A DNA stretch of 64,000 nt from Ciona intestinalis. Its lineage: Eukaryota; Chordata; Ascidiacea; Phlebobranchia; Cionidae. The DNA lies in NCBI RefSeq assembly GCF_000224145.3, contig NC_020167.2:3354977-3418976 (forward strand), in the 5' to 3' direction. Within the stretch, counting starts at the first letter, position 1. Each line of letters begins with the position of its first letter. Below the pieces are notes generated by a model. That model saw only the letters and a list, made by a program, of their open reading frames with translations, searched no databases and was not told the DNA's origin. The position numbers and the translations under genes are program-made. Below are positions 21,045 through 30,898 of this stretch, piece after piece.

Positions 21045-21182
21045 AACTTAATAGTTTATGTGGCTGGCGTTGGTGGAAAGCCAATACGGGACGAAAAGCC
21101 CCCAGCCAATGCTGGTATAGTGGGTGTCTACTCTTGTAAGAAAGCCCTTGCTGGACGAAAACAAAAGGTAAAACAAACCATT
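21045..21182 (-). repeat. dispersed repeat of about 130 bp, also at 59585-59712
   Basis: TTTATGTGGCTGGCGTTGGT and AAGCCCCCAGCCAATG are shared, in opposite orientation, with 59585-59712. The pair is collinear with the inverted paralogous loci, so it may be part of that duplication or an independent short repeat that inserted twice. Confidence 0.75.
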
Positions 21183-21624
21183 AACCATATACGGAAAAAA
21201 AGTACCTTGCACTTTTCTTCTGAAACATAATTCGCTGACTCTTCTGCAAAAATGCAATCGTTAAGTATCAGTATATGTATATTAATTTATAACTTCATAC
21301 TTATACCTTCATTTTTTATTTGTTCCACAGCCCGCGTGATCCAATGGCGTCACGTACCATGTTCTGTAAACTCTAAGTTTAGAACTCTATTTAAAGCAAA
21401 ATAACGTATGGTGAAACAATAAACTTACTAAATAAGATTCTTCTATGTGGCGTCATCACCACTTCGTGATGTCACATCATCGATGTTTCTAGATAAAGCT
21501 TATGTACGTGATAAAGTCAATTGTGATTCATACTTTACCAATTATTTAATCTTCATGCTTCGCGCTCAAGGGGCAAATTTAATTAGAAAATAAAAGTAAT
21601 GTGCCTTTCGTCGACGCAAACGCG

Positions 21625-21638
21625 CATGGGGCCCCATG
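21625..21638. repeat. perfect 14-bp palindrome, first copy
   Basis: CATGGGGCCCCATG is self-complementary over all 14 bases and GC-rich against an AT-rich background. The same palindrome is kept at 57704-57717 in the paralogous locus. Confidence 0.85.
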
Positions 21639-22310
21639 AAAAAAAACGTCGGGAACGTACGCGAAGAACAGTCATGCATTGTTCAGCAATATAACGTAAC
21701 GAAACCAATGATCATTTACGCGAGTCAGCGAAATTTCAACGATTGTGTCGGTTTGTGGCGTAACAGAACGCAGCGATTGTAAACGAGAGAGATATTGGGT
21801 GTGACGTCGCGAGTCACGTAATAATGAACCATCACGATTCCGGAAACAGCATGCGACAAGTAGTAATTTAAACTTAAACGTGTAAATAAAGCAAGGCACA
21901 AAACTTCATTTAAATTTATTATTGTATTATATATAAAGTGGTGCAATAATATTACTGTATATTATAGTATAAAGCTACATATGTTATATATAATTATATA
22001 GTACTAGTATGACATGGTAGAATACTTATGTAATCAAATATTACTTAACTCAAATCGTCCAAGAAAACTTCTTATATCTTCCAACTTGTTAACCTGATGT
22101 TGAACTAACTTGATTTAAACTAGAACCTGCTTTAGAGCAGAGGCGTTTTATTCGCGGAGCAATCAAGGCAGGCGTAATCAGCTGATGCGAGGCGTCAGTC
22201 ACGTGAGTAATCTAACAAATCAGCTTCAAGGATTAGATAGCGAGCTAATTGTGGCATCCGTTCAACATTGTGACGTAACACACTAATCGCCATTTTAGAT
22301 TGTCGTTGCA

Positions 22311-23286
22311 AGGGCGAATTTAGCTTAACAACGTTTCTATTATGGTATTGCGGCCAGGCAGGATTCACAGGGCGACTAATTTCACATATAATCTCAGCAT
22401 ATTAATAGCTTAGTGACTTTTCCCAAAGTCTCCGGATTTTTGTGTATTATATTTGATTGTGGTAATAAACAAGACACAAATAATCACGCGACCACACAAT
22501 AATGTACACATATTTCTGTAAAATAACATTCAAATGAAGTTTATATGTTCTGTGTTTACAACACGTCACTTGTTTTAAAAGGTTATATGTTCTGTGTTTA
22601 CAACACGTTACTTGTTTTGAAATGGAAATGAATCAACGTCACGCCAGGAAATGGTACCTTGATCATCGGTCGGTGCCTATAAGCTATACATAACCAGAAA
22701 ACGCATACAGGAGTCGTTTTAACATTTAAAATATAAATTCTTAAAATCTCGTTTTTAGAAAGAAATTTAGGAGCTTAGGCAGAGTAAATTAGTATTTTGA
22801 CTGGTTTTCAGCGTACAGTGCGATTTAACAGGTTACTTTATGTTGCGCCGATTAATACTAGCGGCAAATAGCTGGTTCTTTTGTGCGGGTTGCGCGTGTT
22901 CGCGGATATTTTCTCAAATATAGTTCGAAATTGTAAAGGGTTGCTATTAAATGATTCGTCTTATTAATACCACCCCATGGCCTACTAAAGATCTAACTTG
23001 ATTTTCAAGGCGTACAATTTTTTGGTTTTATTTGTATGTCTTTCTAACAATAAATTCATTTAATAATCCAAATTAATTTGCACTGTCCCGTCTTGCCCCG
23101 CTTGTTTTGGAATCGCTAAAATTACACCGTATGTGCGAATCACTAAATAACTACTCGTATGTTTTAATATATTTATTCGAAGCATTGTCAATTAATAAAG
23201 TCATGGTAGTACCATAGATACTCTAACACGTATTAGAGTATCTTTCGTAGTACTAATTTCTGGTATCATAGTGCAATTGAAAATAA
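22311..23286. other. intergenic stretch upstream of HPDL
   Basis: No gene seen. It holds the 40-bp tandem duplication at 22541-22621 and a scrap of the MITE family near 23077-23100. Confidence 0.5.
22541..22621. repeat. two tandem 40-bp units
   Basis: TTATATGTTCTGTGTTTACA followed by ACACGT(C/T)ACTTGTTTT occurs twice in a row with two or three differences. Non-coding. Confidence 0.85.
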
Positions 23287-23312
23287 TTCAACATAGTTCG
23301 ATTTTTACATAT
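23287..23312 (+). repeat. 26-bp direct repeat, upstream copy
   Basis: TTCAACATAGTTCGATTTTT plus ACATAT, ending 25 bp before the HPDL ATG. A copy with one mismatch lies at 26764-26789, directly after the HPDL stop codon. Confidence 0.85.
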
Positions 23313-23337
23313 GTAGTCTATACATGTTCTTACAAGA

Positions 23338-26300
23338 ATGTATCACACCATACACCACATTAGATATTCTGTCAAAAATGTTGAGAAATTCTCTTCATTT
23401 TTGATAAATCAACTAAAGTTCAAGAAGTATGCCACCCCTAAGGCATCTAAATGTCCGCTGCAGTCAAAAACAACGGTATTACGCCATGCTGATGTGATTT
23501 TTATTATTGACGAATTAAAAGAAGGAGCAGAACCTTGTTGCGGCAATTTCTTCTGCCATAGAAATAACAATCACCCTGTGAACACAGCGTGTGATGTTTG
23601 TTTGCAAACTTCACAAGTAGATTTTATATTACAAAGAGGAAAATCTGTTTCTTCAGAAAATATTCATAGAGAAACCGACCATGTGAGTTGACAACTCTTC
23701 TCATGGTAATGATAAAGAATGTTTGTGTGTGACTATTTTGTAATATGTTTAATTTGATACAATGTGTTTTCTCATTACTTCAACATAGGGTTTCTTACAC
23801 TGTGTCATGGCACATCGGCATGTTATAAAACTTAAAACGAGAGTTTTTCACTAATTTAAAACGGTTTCTATACATAGAATTTAAAAAAAATTATATGAAA
23901 AAGTTTTGTCCTATGCAAAAGTGTTTATATATCTAAAATAAGTTGTATAATCGATAATTGTTTCACTTTTACATATTGTTTTGGAACCCAGTGTAATGTC
24001 ATTGATTGCAGATTGGGGACAAAGATGGAATTGTGAGTTATGCGGTCATCAAATCACCGGTGGGCAACCTTCAACATACTTTGATTGACTTGACCAAATA
24101 TGGAGGTGCCTTTCTCCCTGGCTTTGAGGTGGATCAAGCATGGAAAGCTGAAGAGAACCCCCAGGTTATGACAGCTGTGGATCATATTGCTTTTGCACTC
24201 AAGTTAGAACACACTGATGAGGTGGTACAGTGGTATAATCATTGTCTGGGATTCAGTAGAATGATAATTAACATGTAAGTATCTAAATTGCTAAATTTCT
24301 AAATTTTATAAATTTATGTCAATAAACTGTATAAATTTATGTCTGTCGCGGAATGGGAGCCAACAGAATATTTAAAAATAAATATTGCAATTGTAGCAGC
24401 AATGTACTTGATGTACGATAATATCAAATCATTGTTTGCCATTATCTGTTTACCATCTTCACATTTTTTATTGAGCCCAGTGTTTCTAGGATTTGTGTTC
24501 ACTTGTCACCTCCTTTTGTGATCAAGTTGCATTTGTGTTTTGTTGCTTCATTTCTTGGAACAACATAGCAGTAAAAATAATAAGTGCACCTATGTCCCTG
24601 CAATACAAGCGCATATATATATTTTGATTTCTATTAAAAAGTTAAAAATACCTGAAAGTGTTAATTTAGGCCAAGTTGTAAAAATTAAAGAATTGTTGGT
24701 AATTGCTATTTATAATTTTGTTTGTAATTGTGTTGTCTATAAAAACACTACTTCAAATAAAGTAAATATCTGTGTTTATTGTTTAAAACATCTTGTTTGT
24801 GTAAACTTTGGTAATGCTCTTGCCTTCAGTGAAGAAGACTTTGACGATGGTTTTGTTGTAAAAGAAGGAACGCGTGGATTAAGATTAAAAGCTGTGCTTG
24901 GACCACAACATTTGGAAGGTACACTAATAATGATGTATGTTTTTAATGTTAAAGCCAAGCAATGGACACTGTACAGAAAACTGAAGTCCCAATCTGAAAC
25001 TTAAACTTTAGAAAGTAAATTAAAAACTGTCAGAAGATCCATAATCTTTAAACTACCATTCCAGTTACTATAATTTTAATAACGCAATTCCCCTATGAAC
25101 TAATTAACTTGTTAACATACCATGATCATTGTTACAGAACAAAAGTTAAAAAACAAAGTTCCACAAGTTCCAAAGTTTGTACTTTGTGAAGCACTCCAGC
25201 TGGATAAGAAAAGTCTAATGGAAGATTTTTTTTCTATGCATCAGTGAGTATTGTTGGTAAATGTAAAATTCCAATCTCTTTAAATTAACCTTTATCCCCT
25301 GACAAGCCAATATTTTGACTAACTAAGCATAGTCACAAATGGTAAAGGGGTTATTTAAAATTAACTAATTACAGTACGTGCTCGTTCATTAGAGCTATGC
25401 TTTCTTGCTTTATAATATACAGCAGTGTCTGTTACTTAATAATACAGATATCTTATCAGGGGTGAGGGAGTTCAACACATTGCCTTCTCCACTAATAACA
25501 TCGTGGATGCAATTTCTCATTACAAAGCAAGTGGTTTGCAATGTGTGTTACCTCCAGATGCATATTATACAGAGGTAAGTAACTGTAAGTGTAAACCAAC
25601 ACATATAAGTATAGGAGTCACTAGGATACTATTGAAGTGTAGAGTTGTTATATTGCATGTTAATGCCTTCATGTAATGCTGCAGACATTGCCCCAACCCA
25701 GTGGTTACTAAATGTGTTGTAGCACCCTAGGTGTTACAGGCCAACGGTCCCATGACATGCCACACTGTAGGACCTTACTCACAAATAACAGAAAGAAATA
25801 CCATTCTGTATTCTCTAACCATATCCACAAGAACATAGATGGTCATATAGATACTTTTTCGTTAAACAGTTGGTATTGTTGTTTTTGCCATGATTTTTTC
25901 AACATTAGTCAATTAGTCGATCGTTGTACTAAAACGGTTAATTAATATTATGCTAATTATTTTAATCAGTGCTTACTCATTAGAGCTTTACTCTCTTGTT
26001 TAATTTATCTTTACAGAACTTTTCACGAAATGAAATCGAAGATTTAAACTTAACAGTGGAAACTTTAAAAGCGAATAATATTTTACTTGAAAGAAACCAA
26101 GGAGAAGCAGAAAGTGGAAGTGACTGGTGCGAATTAAACTTTGGTGTGAGTGGATTAGAAGAGCAAAAACAACATTTGAAAAACACAAACTGGTATTACA
26201 TTGTTTGTAGTAGATTTTATTCTTTACAAAATAGTAAAATTAAAATGGCAACAATAGTCGTTAAAACTTGGGTGTTCCGTTTCATACACCTTATGGTCAT

Positions 26301-26763
26301 TTCCGAGTAACTATTTATGGGGTCCGGCGCCTTGGCTCAGTGGTTTAGGTGCCTGCATCAAAAAGCAAAGTGTCCCGGTTCGATGCTCGACGAAGGTACT
26401 AACAAATGGTGCAAAAAATACGCGTCTGAGTGCGATGCGTGTCGCGGCACTATGGTCGCACAAAGGACTTAATGGGCTTTCCGGGTGTTGGGGTAATACG
26501 GGCTAAATCTGGCTTAAATCCCAGGTCCGTGACAAGGACCTCACTTCTAAAGAATCACAAAAAAACATATATGGAACTTAATAGTAGGATATTTGAGTTC
26601 ATTTTTATTCAGGTTCATCATGCAAGCGTTTACAAATCCAGTGTTTGAAGAAAAAACTTTGTTTTTTGAATTAATTCAAAGGTTTCAGACGATATCAGGT
26701 TTTGGAGCGGGAAATATCGGTGCCTCGTGGCGTGCAGCTCAAAAGGATTGGTGTGATAAATAG
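23338..26763 (+). CDS. HPDL: 4-hydroxyphenylpyruvate dioxygenase-like protein
   Basis: Seven exons (23338-23682, 24012-24274, 24830-24918, 25138-25243, 25448-25574, 26017-26192, 26613-26763) join in frame to 418 residues. The protein belongs to the vicinal-oxygen-chelate dioxygenases. The three iron ligands of the HPD family are visible: His in VDHIAFAL, His in VQHIAFST and Glu in LFFELIQR. The C-terminal gate GFGAGNIGASWRAAQKD is present. Matches such as GIVSYAVIKSPVGNL, AFLPGF and WYNHCLGF favour HPDL over HPD itself. Vertebrate HPDL is mitochondrial and makes 4-hydroxymandelate for a coenzyme Q headgroup route; the same role here is inference. No clear mitochondrial presequence is seen at the start MYHTIHHIRYSV. 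Human HPDL is a single-exon gene as far as I recall; this one has six introns. Confidence 0.92.
26320..26560 (+). mobile_element. tRNA-derived SINE in the last HPDL intron
   Basis: A perfect Pol III A box TGGCTCAGTGG is at 26333-26343, with a near B box GGTTCGATGCTC about 45 bp downstream. The head GTCCGGCGCC matches the head of the minus-strand SINE at 42581-42900. Confidence 0.78.
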
Positions 26764-26789
26764 TTCAACATAGTTCGATTCTTACATAT
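26764..26789 (+). repeat. 26-bp direct repeat, downstream copy
   Basis: TTCAACATAGTTCGATTCTT plus ACATAT begins at the base after the HPDL TAG stop. Partner of 23287-23312. Confidence 0.85.
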
Positions 26790-27684
26790 TCATTCTACCT
26801 ATATTTCCATTCTTTAATGCTACCATTGGGTGACATTTTATTTAAGTATACCAGTATTCCCCACCAATATAGGTTAAAGTTTAACTATAATCGAGATTCC
26901 ATTTCTTCATAATGCTTATTAACCATCTGATATATTAAATAAAGATTATCTGTATTCCTTAATCTTTTGGTATATTAAATGTATTAACATAGCCTGATTT
27001 TATGTTGCACACTCCTAAATTTTCCACTTCTAAAATTATTTTTTCCATTTGCATGTACTAGGCTACTATTACAAATATTTAGCCCTTTGTTTGTTTTTTT
27101 TTAAATATTAGTGTAAAAATTGCTCTGAGCCGTTTGCATGTTGTATACTCTTAACCCACTATTAAACTATTTATGCAAGAAATAAATATCAAAACTGTGT
27201 TTTTGTTTTTCTGTTTTAAAAAGAGCACTTTCATGATTATGTCTAACGAAACTTTCTACAAAAAAATCTTATAAAATATAGTTTTACGACCATGTAGCCT
27301 AATACTAGCCACCATCAAACCAACGTAAAGTCCTGTGTGCGGATCCGTACACTGCATATCGGTCAGTAATCTATTCAACATATTGTCCCTTTGTTATGCG
27401 TTTCAACTGACGATATGACGTCGTAGTTTTCGTGCCCATTCATTAGAGCTCATCATGTTATCTCAAACGAGCACCTGACAAATAAAAAACATTCAGGTCC
27501 ACCATAGATACCACTAACGTGCCCAATAAATGATCAATGCATGGTAAACACGTGATATCAGGCATGAATGCACACGTTTTTGTTTATATGTATTGTGTAT
27601 AAATGTTGTAAATAAATTGAGCGATTGTGTTTTAAGAGCTTATTCTTAGTTGTTGAAGCAATAACTACAAAAAAACAACGCAAC
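26790..27684. other. intergenic between HPDL and MRPL30
   Basis: AT-rich spacer that holds the HPDL 3' UTR (AATAAA-type signals near 26938 and 27181) and the MRPL30 promoter. No further gene or repeat recognised. Confidence 0.5.
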
Positions 27685-29899
27685 ATGTCTGTTATAAATT
27701 ATATTCAATTACGTTTGGCACGAATGTGTACACGGGGTTTTCATAATTCTGCTGCAAACTTGGTTAAAAACAGCTATCCGTTAAAACCATCCTCCATCAA
27801 CGAAACAGCAAAAAAATTAGGGTAAGTTTTTATATGTTCGTTGTAACAAATCTGTTATACTTGTCGTCAACTTCACAATTTATTTAAATCTGTTCTGTCA
27901 CAATTTTAGGTTTACAAATGCCAAAGAAATGTATCCAGAGTACCCACTTGAAGAACCACCTAAATTATGGATGATAACCCAAGTCCAACGTTTAAACTCT
28001 CGGCCATACTGGGAGAAGGAAGCCATGAAAGAACTCGGTCTATATCGGGTGTGTAGTTTTTCATATACGTAACATTAATTAAGGAAAGACTCGCTTGCTT
28101 TTCCATGAAGGGGAAGGTTTTATTTATTATTTTTGTTTTTATAATTGCCATTTGTTTTTATTCCTCTATGTATATAAGTTATTTCTTTTCATATGGGACT
28201 ATACAAAGAAGACGAAATTTTTTTTCCACTTGAGGCGGTAATTATTTAAATTAAAAAATACGGAAAAACGAACAAAACAGCACTACAAAGTGTTAATAAG
28301 TGTAAAACAAATTAATTAAATAATAATACCTTTCTAAATACATAAAACACTAGTAAGAACATATTTCCCACATTAGGTCGGTTTTATACGCTCTTTCGTG
28401 GTGTTTACTGTCTTCGAGTCTGTGGTGTAGCGGTTTGCGTGCGGTCGTAAACTCTCTTTGTTTCATTTTTACCGGGTTCGAGTCCCGCACAGTGGAATAC
28501 TTTTTTACATTTTTTTTTCAAGTTTTTTTTGTTTGACGAGTTAGGGGTTAGTGTTAGGGGTTAGGGGTTTATATCTTATGTGTATAAACCGTGAAACTAA
28601 CTGTTCCCCATAAAATAGAGAAACGAATTTGTCATCTCCATGTTTTCTTTTCAAAGTAAAGCATTTATCAATACACAGACTAAATGTGGATTGTGACACA
28701 CAATATTATTTGGCATTGTACTCACTCTTTATTTAGACCACACAGCCCTGTCTTATTTTAAAGAGTGCAAACAGTAGTCTGCGTTCCAGCTAGCAATGTT
28801 TGTATTAGTACTTTAATCTAACCCTAGAAATTTTAGGTAAATGATATCAGCATTCAAATCAATTCAACAAAGATGAACGAAATTTTATGGGGCATTAAAC
28901 ATTTAATCAAGTAGGTAGAACTTATGGTTTCAATACAAATTTAACAGCCACTGCCTTTTGTTGTTAGTGTTCATTTTAAATTTTAACATCCTTAAAGATT
29001 GTTTACTTTAACACTGAATGCAACTGTCATATATAAACCTACAACTTATTTTTTGATATTTTTCGTAACATGTTCTAATTTTCTATTAAAAATGGCTGGT
29101 TAATAAAGTGAAAAATTGTACCAACCTGGACGCTTCATTTTTAGAATACAACCTGTCCGCATGCCACAAGGTGAACCCACCAAATCAGATATTGGGTATA
29201 CGCAGCTAAAGTTGAATGGTGAATTTGAAATTAAGAAAAGAGTTGAATGTATAGAAAATCCAGAAGATGTGGTTCCAGTGGCACCAGAGGAAGAATGGAA
29301 GGTGAGAGTTGTTTAAAGTCGTGAATGAAGTTTGCCACACTATTATGGCGCCAATGAGTCAAAAGTATCCTGATGATGAAGTAATGGGTCAGAATTATAT
29401 AACTTGTTGCTGCCATGCATATTATAATTTTAAAACAGCTTTAATGGCAGTTTATTCTGGTACAGGCATTCTGTTCAGGTCATGTTTATCAGGGTATATA
29501 CTCTACAGCACTGAAAAAATAAATGATAACGCCATAGGCCCATAGAAGCTGTTGTAAAAATCATGATTCGGAAGTTTGTTTCTGGTAAAACAACTTTAAA
29601 AAACATATAAAATCTTCTTTAAAATAGTAAATCATGGTATTTAGGTAAATAAGTTGAACATTTGTTAAACAAAGGTTGTGGATGGATTCCGAACTTGCAA
29701 GAACTGCAGACAGAAGCGATGCCTAGCGTTACAGATGTGTCAAAAACTCTGGTTTCAATATGGAAAGAACAATCTTGAAAGAATAGGACCTGTATTATTC
29801 AACTATGTAGAAAATCCACTAAAGAAACAGAAGGCAATAGAAGAAAATCAATTAAAAACTGAAAAGGGTAGTAATAATATCAGAGAATCTGCTGTTTGA
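27685..29899 (+). CDS. MRPL30: mitochondrial large ribosomal subunit protein uL30m
   Basis: Five exons (27685-27821, 27910-28048, 28837-28910, 29145-29301, 29675-29899) join in frame to 243 residues. The N-terminus MSVINYIQLRLARMCTRGFH is basic and lacks acidic residues, as expected for a mitochondrial targeting sequence. RPYWEKEAMKELGL and IKHLIKIQPVRMPQGEPT match the L30 core of vertebrate MRPL30. The last exon adds a tail of about 75 residues beginning VVDGFRTCKNCRQKRCLALQ, rich in Cys and Lys, that I do not recognise from the human protein. It is joined by a good acceptor (AAAG at 29671-29674) and is open to TGA. AATAAA follows directly after the stop. Confidence 0.9.
28416..28495 (+). 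mobile_element. tRNA-like sequence, probable tRNA-derived SINE head or tRNA pseudogene
   Basis: Perfect Pol III boxes: A box TGGTGTAGCGG (28423-28433) and B box GGTTCGAGTCC (28475-28485), followed by T-runs from 28501. The T-arm pairs at four of five positions, but the acceptor strands pair only with a two-base shift and no proper anticodon arm forms, so a working tRNA is unlikely. It sits in an MRPL30 intron. Confidence 0.6.
28541..28570 (+). repeat. short interstitial TTAGGGG repeat
   Basis: TTAGGGGTTAGTGTTAGGGG followed by TTAGGGGTTT: four telomere-like units just after the tRNA-like block, possibly the tail of the same retroposed element. Confidence 0.7.
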
Positions 29900-29960
29900 T
29901 GAATAAACAACACTTTTTGTAGCTTAAAAACTTATTTTTTTAAGATGTATTTCGGCAGTA

Positions 29961-30791
29961 TAAAAGTTCACATCAAATATTTCATGAATTTGTACAAAAA
30001 TATTCAATCCATAGCAGCTAGTTAATGGTCAGGCCATCTTGTTGAAGCTCTTGGCTATGCTGGGTCTGCAGGTCACTAAGTTTTTTCTTTAACACTGCAA
30101 GTCCATTTAGTACAATATTTTCCGGTCTCAGTGCACCGGTGGATTCAACATTGAAGAAAAATTTGTTTGGTTTTCCATGCGGGTCAAAACTGGTGATAAA
30201 AACAAAGATGTAAAATACTGAATAAGACAAACATTTTTTGTTTAAAGGGAAATGCGAAAACTGGCCCAAATTCCAGGTTTCATTGTGCACTACACGTCTA
30301 CACCATAAAACCTAACATAATGTTCAAACCTAATTTCACTTCCCAACGAACACCTATGTTTTACAACAACTTACTCCGCCTGGTATTTGTCTTCATCATC
30401 TGCAAGTTCTGAGTATTCACTTTTAGGCCATTCCTCTGGTTTTGGATATGTTGTGTGCCGTAACGCATTGTCAGGATCATATTCGAATGCAACTGCACTC
30501 ACACATTGCCACTTTGCGTGTTCTTTTCCTGTAAAACATCATCAAAATGACTACTATTTCTGGCGAAGTCAGCAAGTTTTATACCAAACCCCTTCTTTGC
30601 AAATGCTTTAAATTTCAACGATTGTCCTTTTCGAAGTTTTGCAATCAAAATATCATCTTGTTCACCAAAACTTTTACTGCTGTCTCCACGACTCCTGGAT
30701 GTGATAGGAACCACCTACATCCAGTACAACAGTGAAATCAAAACTCTACAGAGCTCTTTGATTAAGTCTGTACCTTAGGGTTCATAGATAT
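29961..30791 (-). pseudogene. duplicated 3' end of POLR2C, cut by an assembly gap
   Basis: Holds the last three coding exons of RPB3 (last exon about 30018-30189, ending [17 protein letters not shown] and TAG; earlier ones with [17 protein letters not shown] and [17 protein letters not shown]) with very high identity to 30842-31760. It breaks off at the N-run 30792-30841. The copy carries a few substitutions and lacks an intron duplication present in the full copy. There is no 5' part, so it cannot encode RPB3 alone. Best explained as the second haplotype left in the assembly rather than a real gene. Confidence 0.8.
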
Positions 30792-30841
30792 NNNNNNNNN
30801 NNNNNNNNNNNNNNNNNNNNNNNNNNNNNNNNNNNNNNNNN
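30792..30841. other. assembly gap (50 N)
   Basis: Run of 50 N between two near-identical copies of the POLR2C 3' end. Confidence 1.
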
Positions 30842-30898
30842 TAAAAGTTCACATCAAATATTTCATGAATTTGTACAAAAATATTCATTCCATAGCAG

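Larger units (their letters stand above)
20960..22310 (-). pseudogene. decayed inverted paralogue of the small locus at 57.1-58.6 kb
   Basis: Read on the minus strand, this block aligns with 57130-58310 for over 1 kb. It matches the promoter block (CAGCTG at 22179-22184, CACGTG at 22200-22205, an AATAAAA in the TATA position), the 14-bp palindrome at 21625-21638, the exon-like block around CATCGATGATGTGACATCAC (21475-21495), and the small exon with GAAGAGTCAGCGAATTATG (about 21220-21260). The ATG used in the other copy is TTG here, and an in-frame stop follows within ten codons, so the predicted protein is not encoded. The last coding exon of the other copy is missing. The loss looks like simple decay after an inverted duplication. 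A non-coding transcript cannot be excluded. Confidence 0.72.

Noticed and set aside
21045-21182. coding exon around the GGCTGGCGTTGGTGG block
   Set aside because: The same block recurs at 59585-59712 in non-coding context, so it is a repeat.
24540-25004. 154-residue frame in the HPDL region as a separate gene
   Set aside because: It is intron sequence read through into HPDL exon 3; only 24830-24918 matches the family.
28416-28495. functional tRNA gene
   Set aside because: Pol III boxes are perfect, but acceptor strands pair only with a two-base shift and no proper anticodon arm forms.
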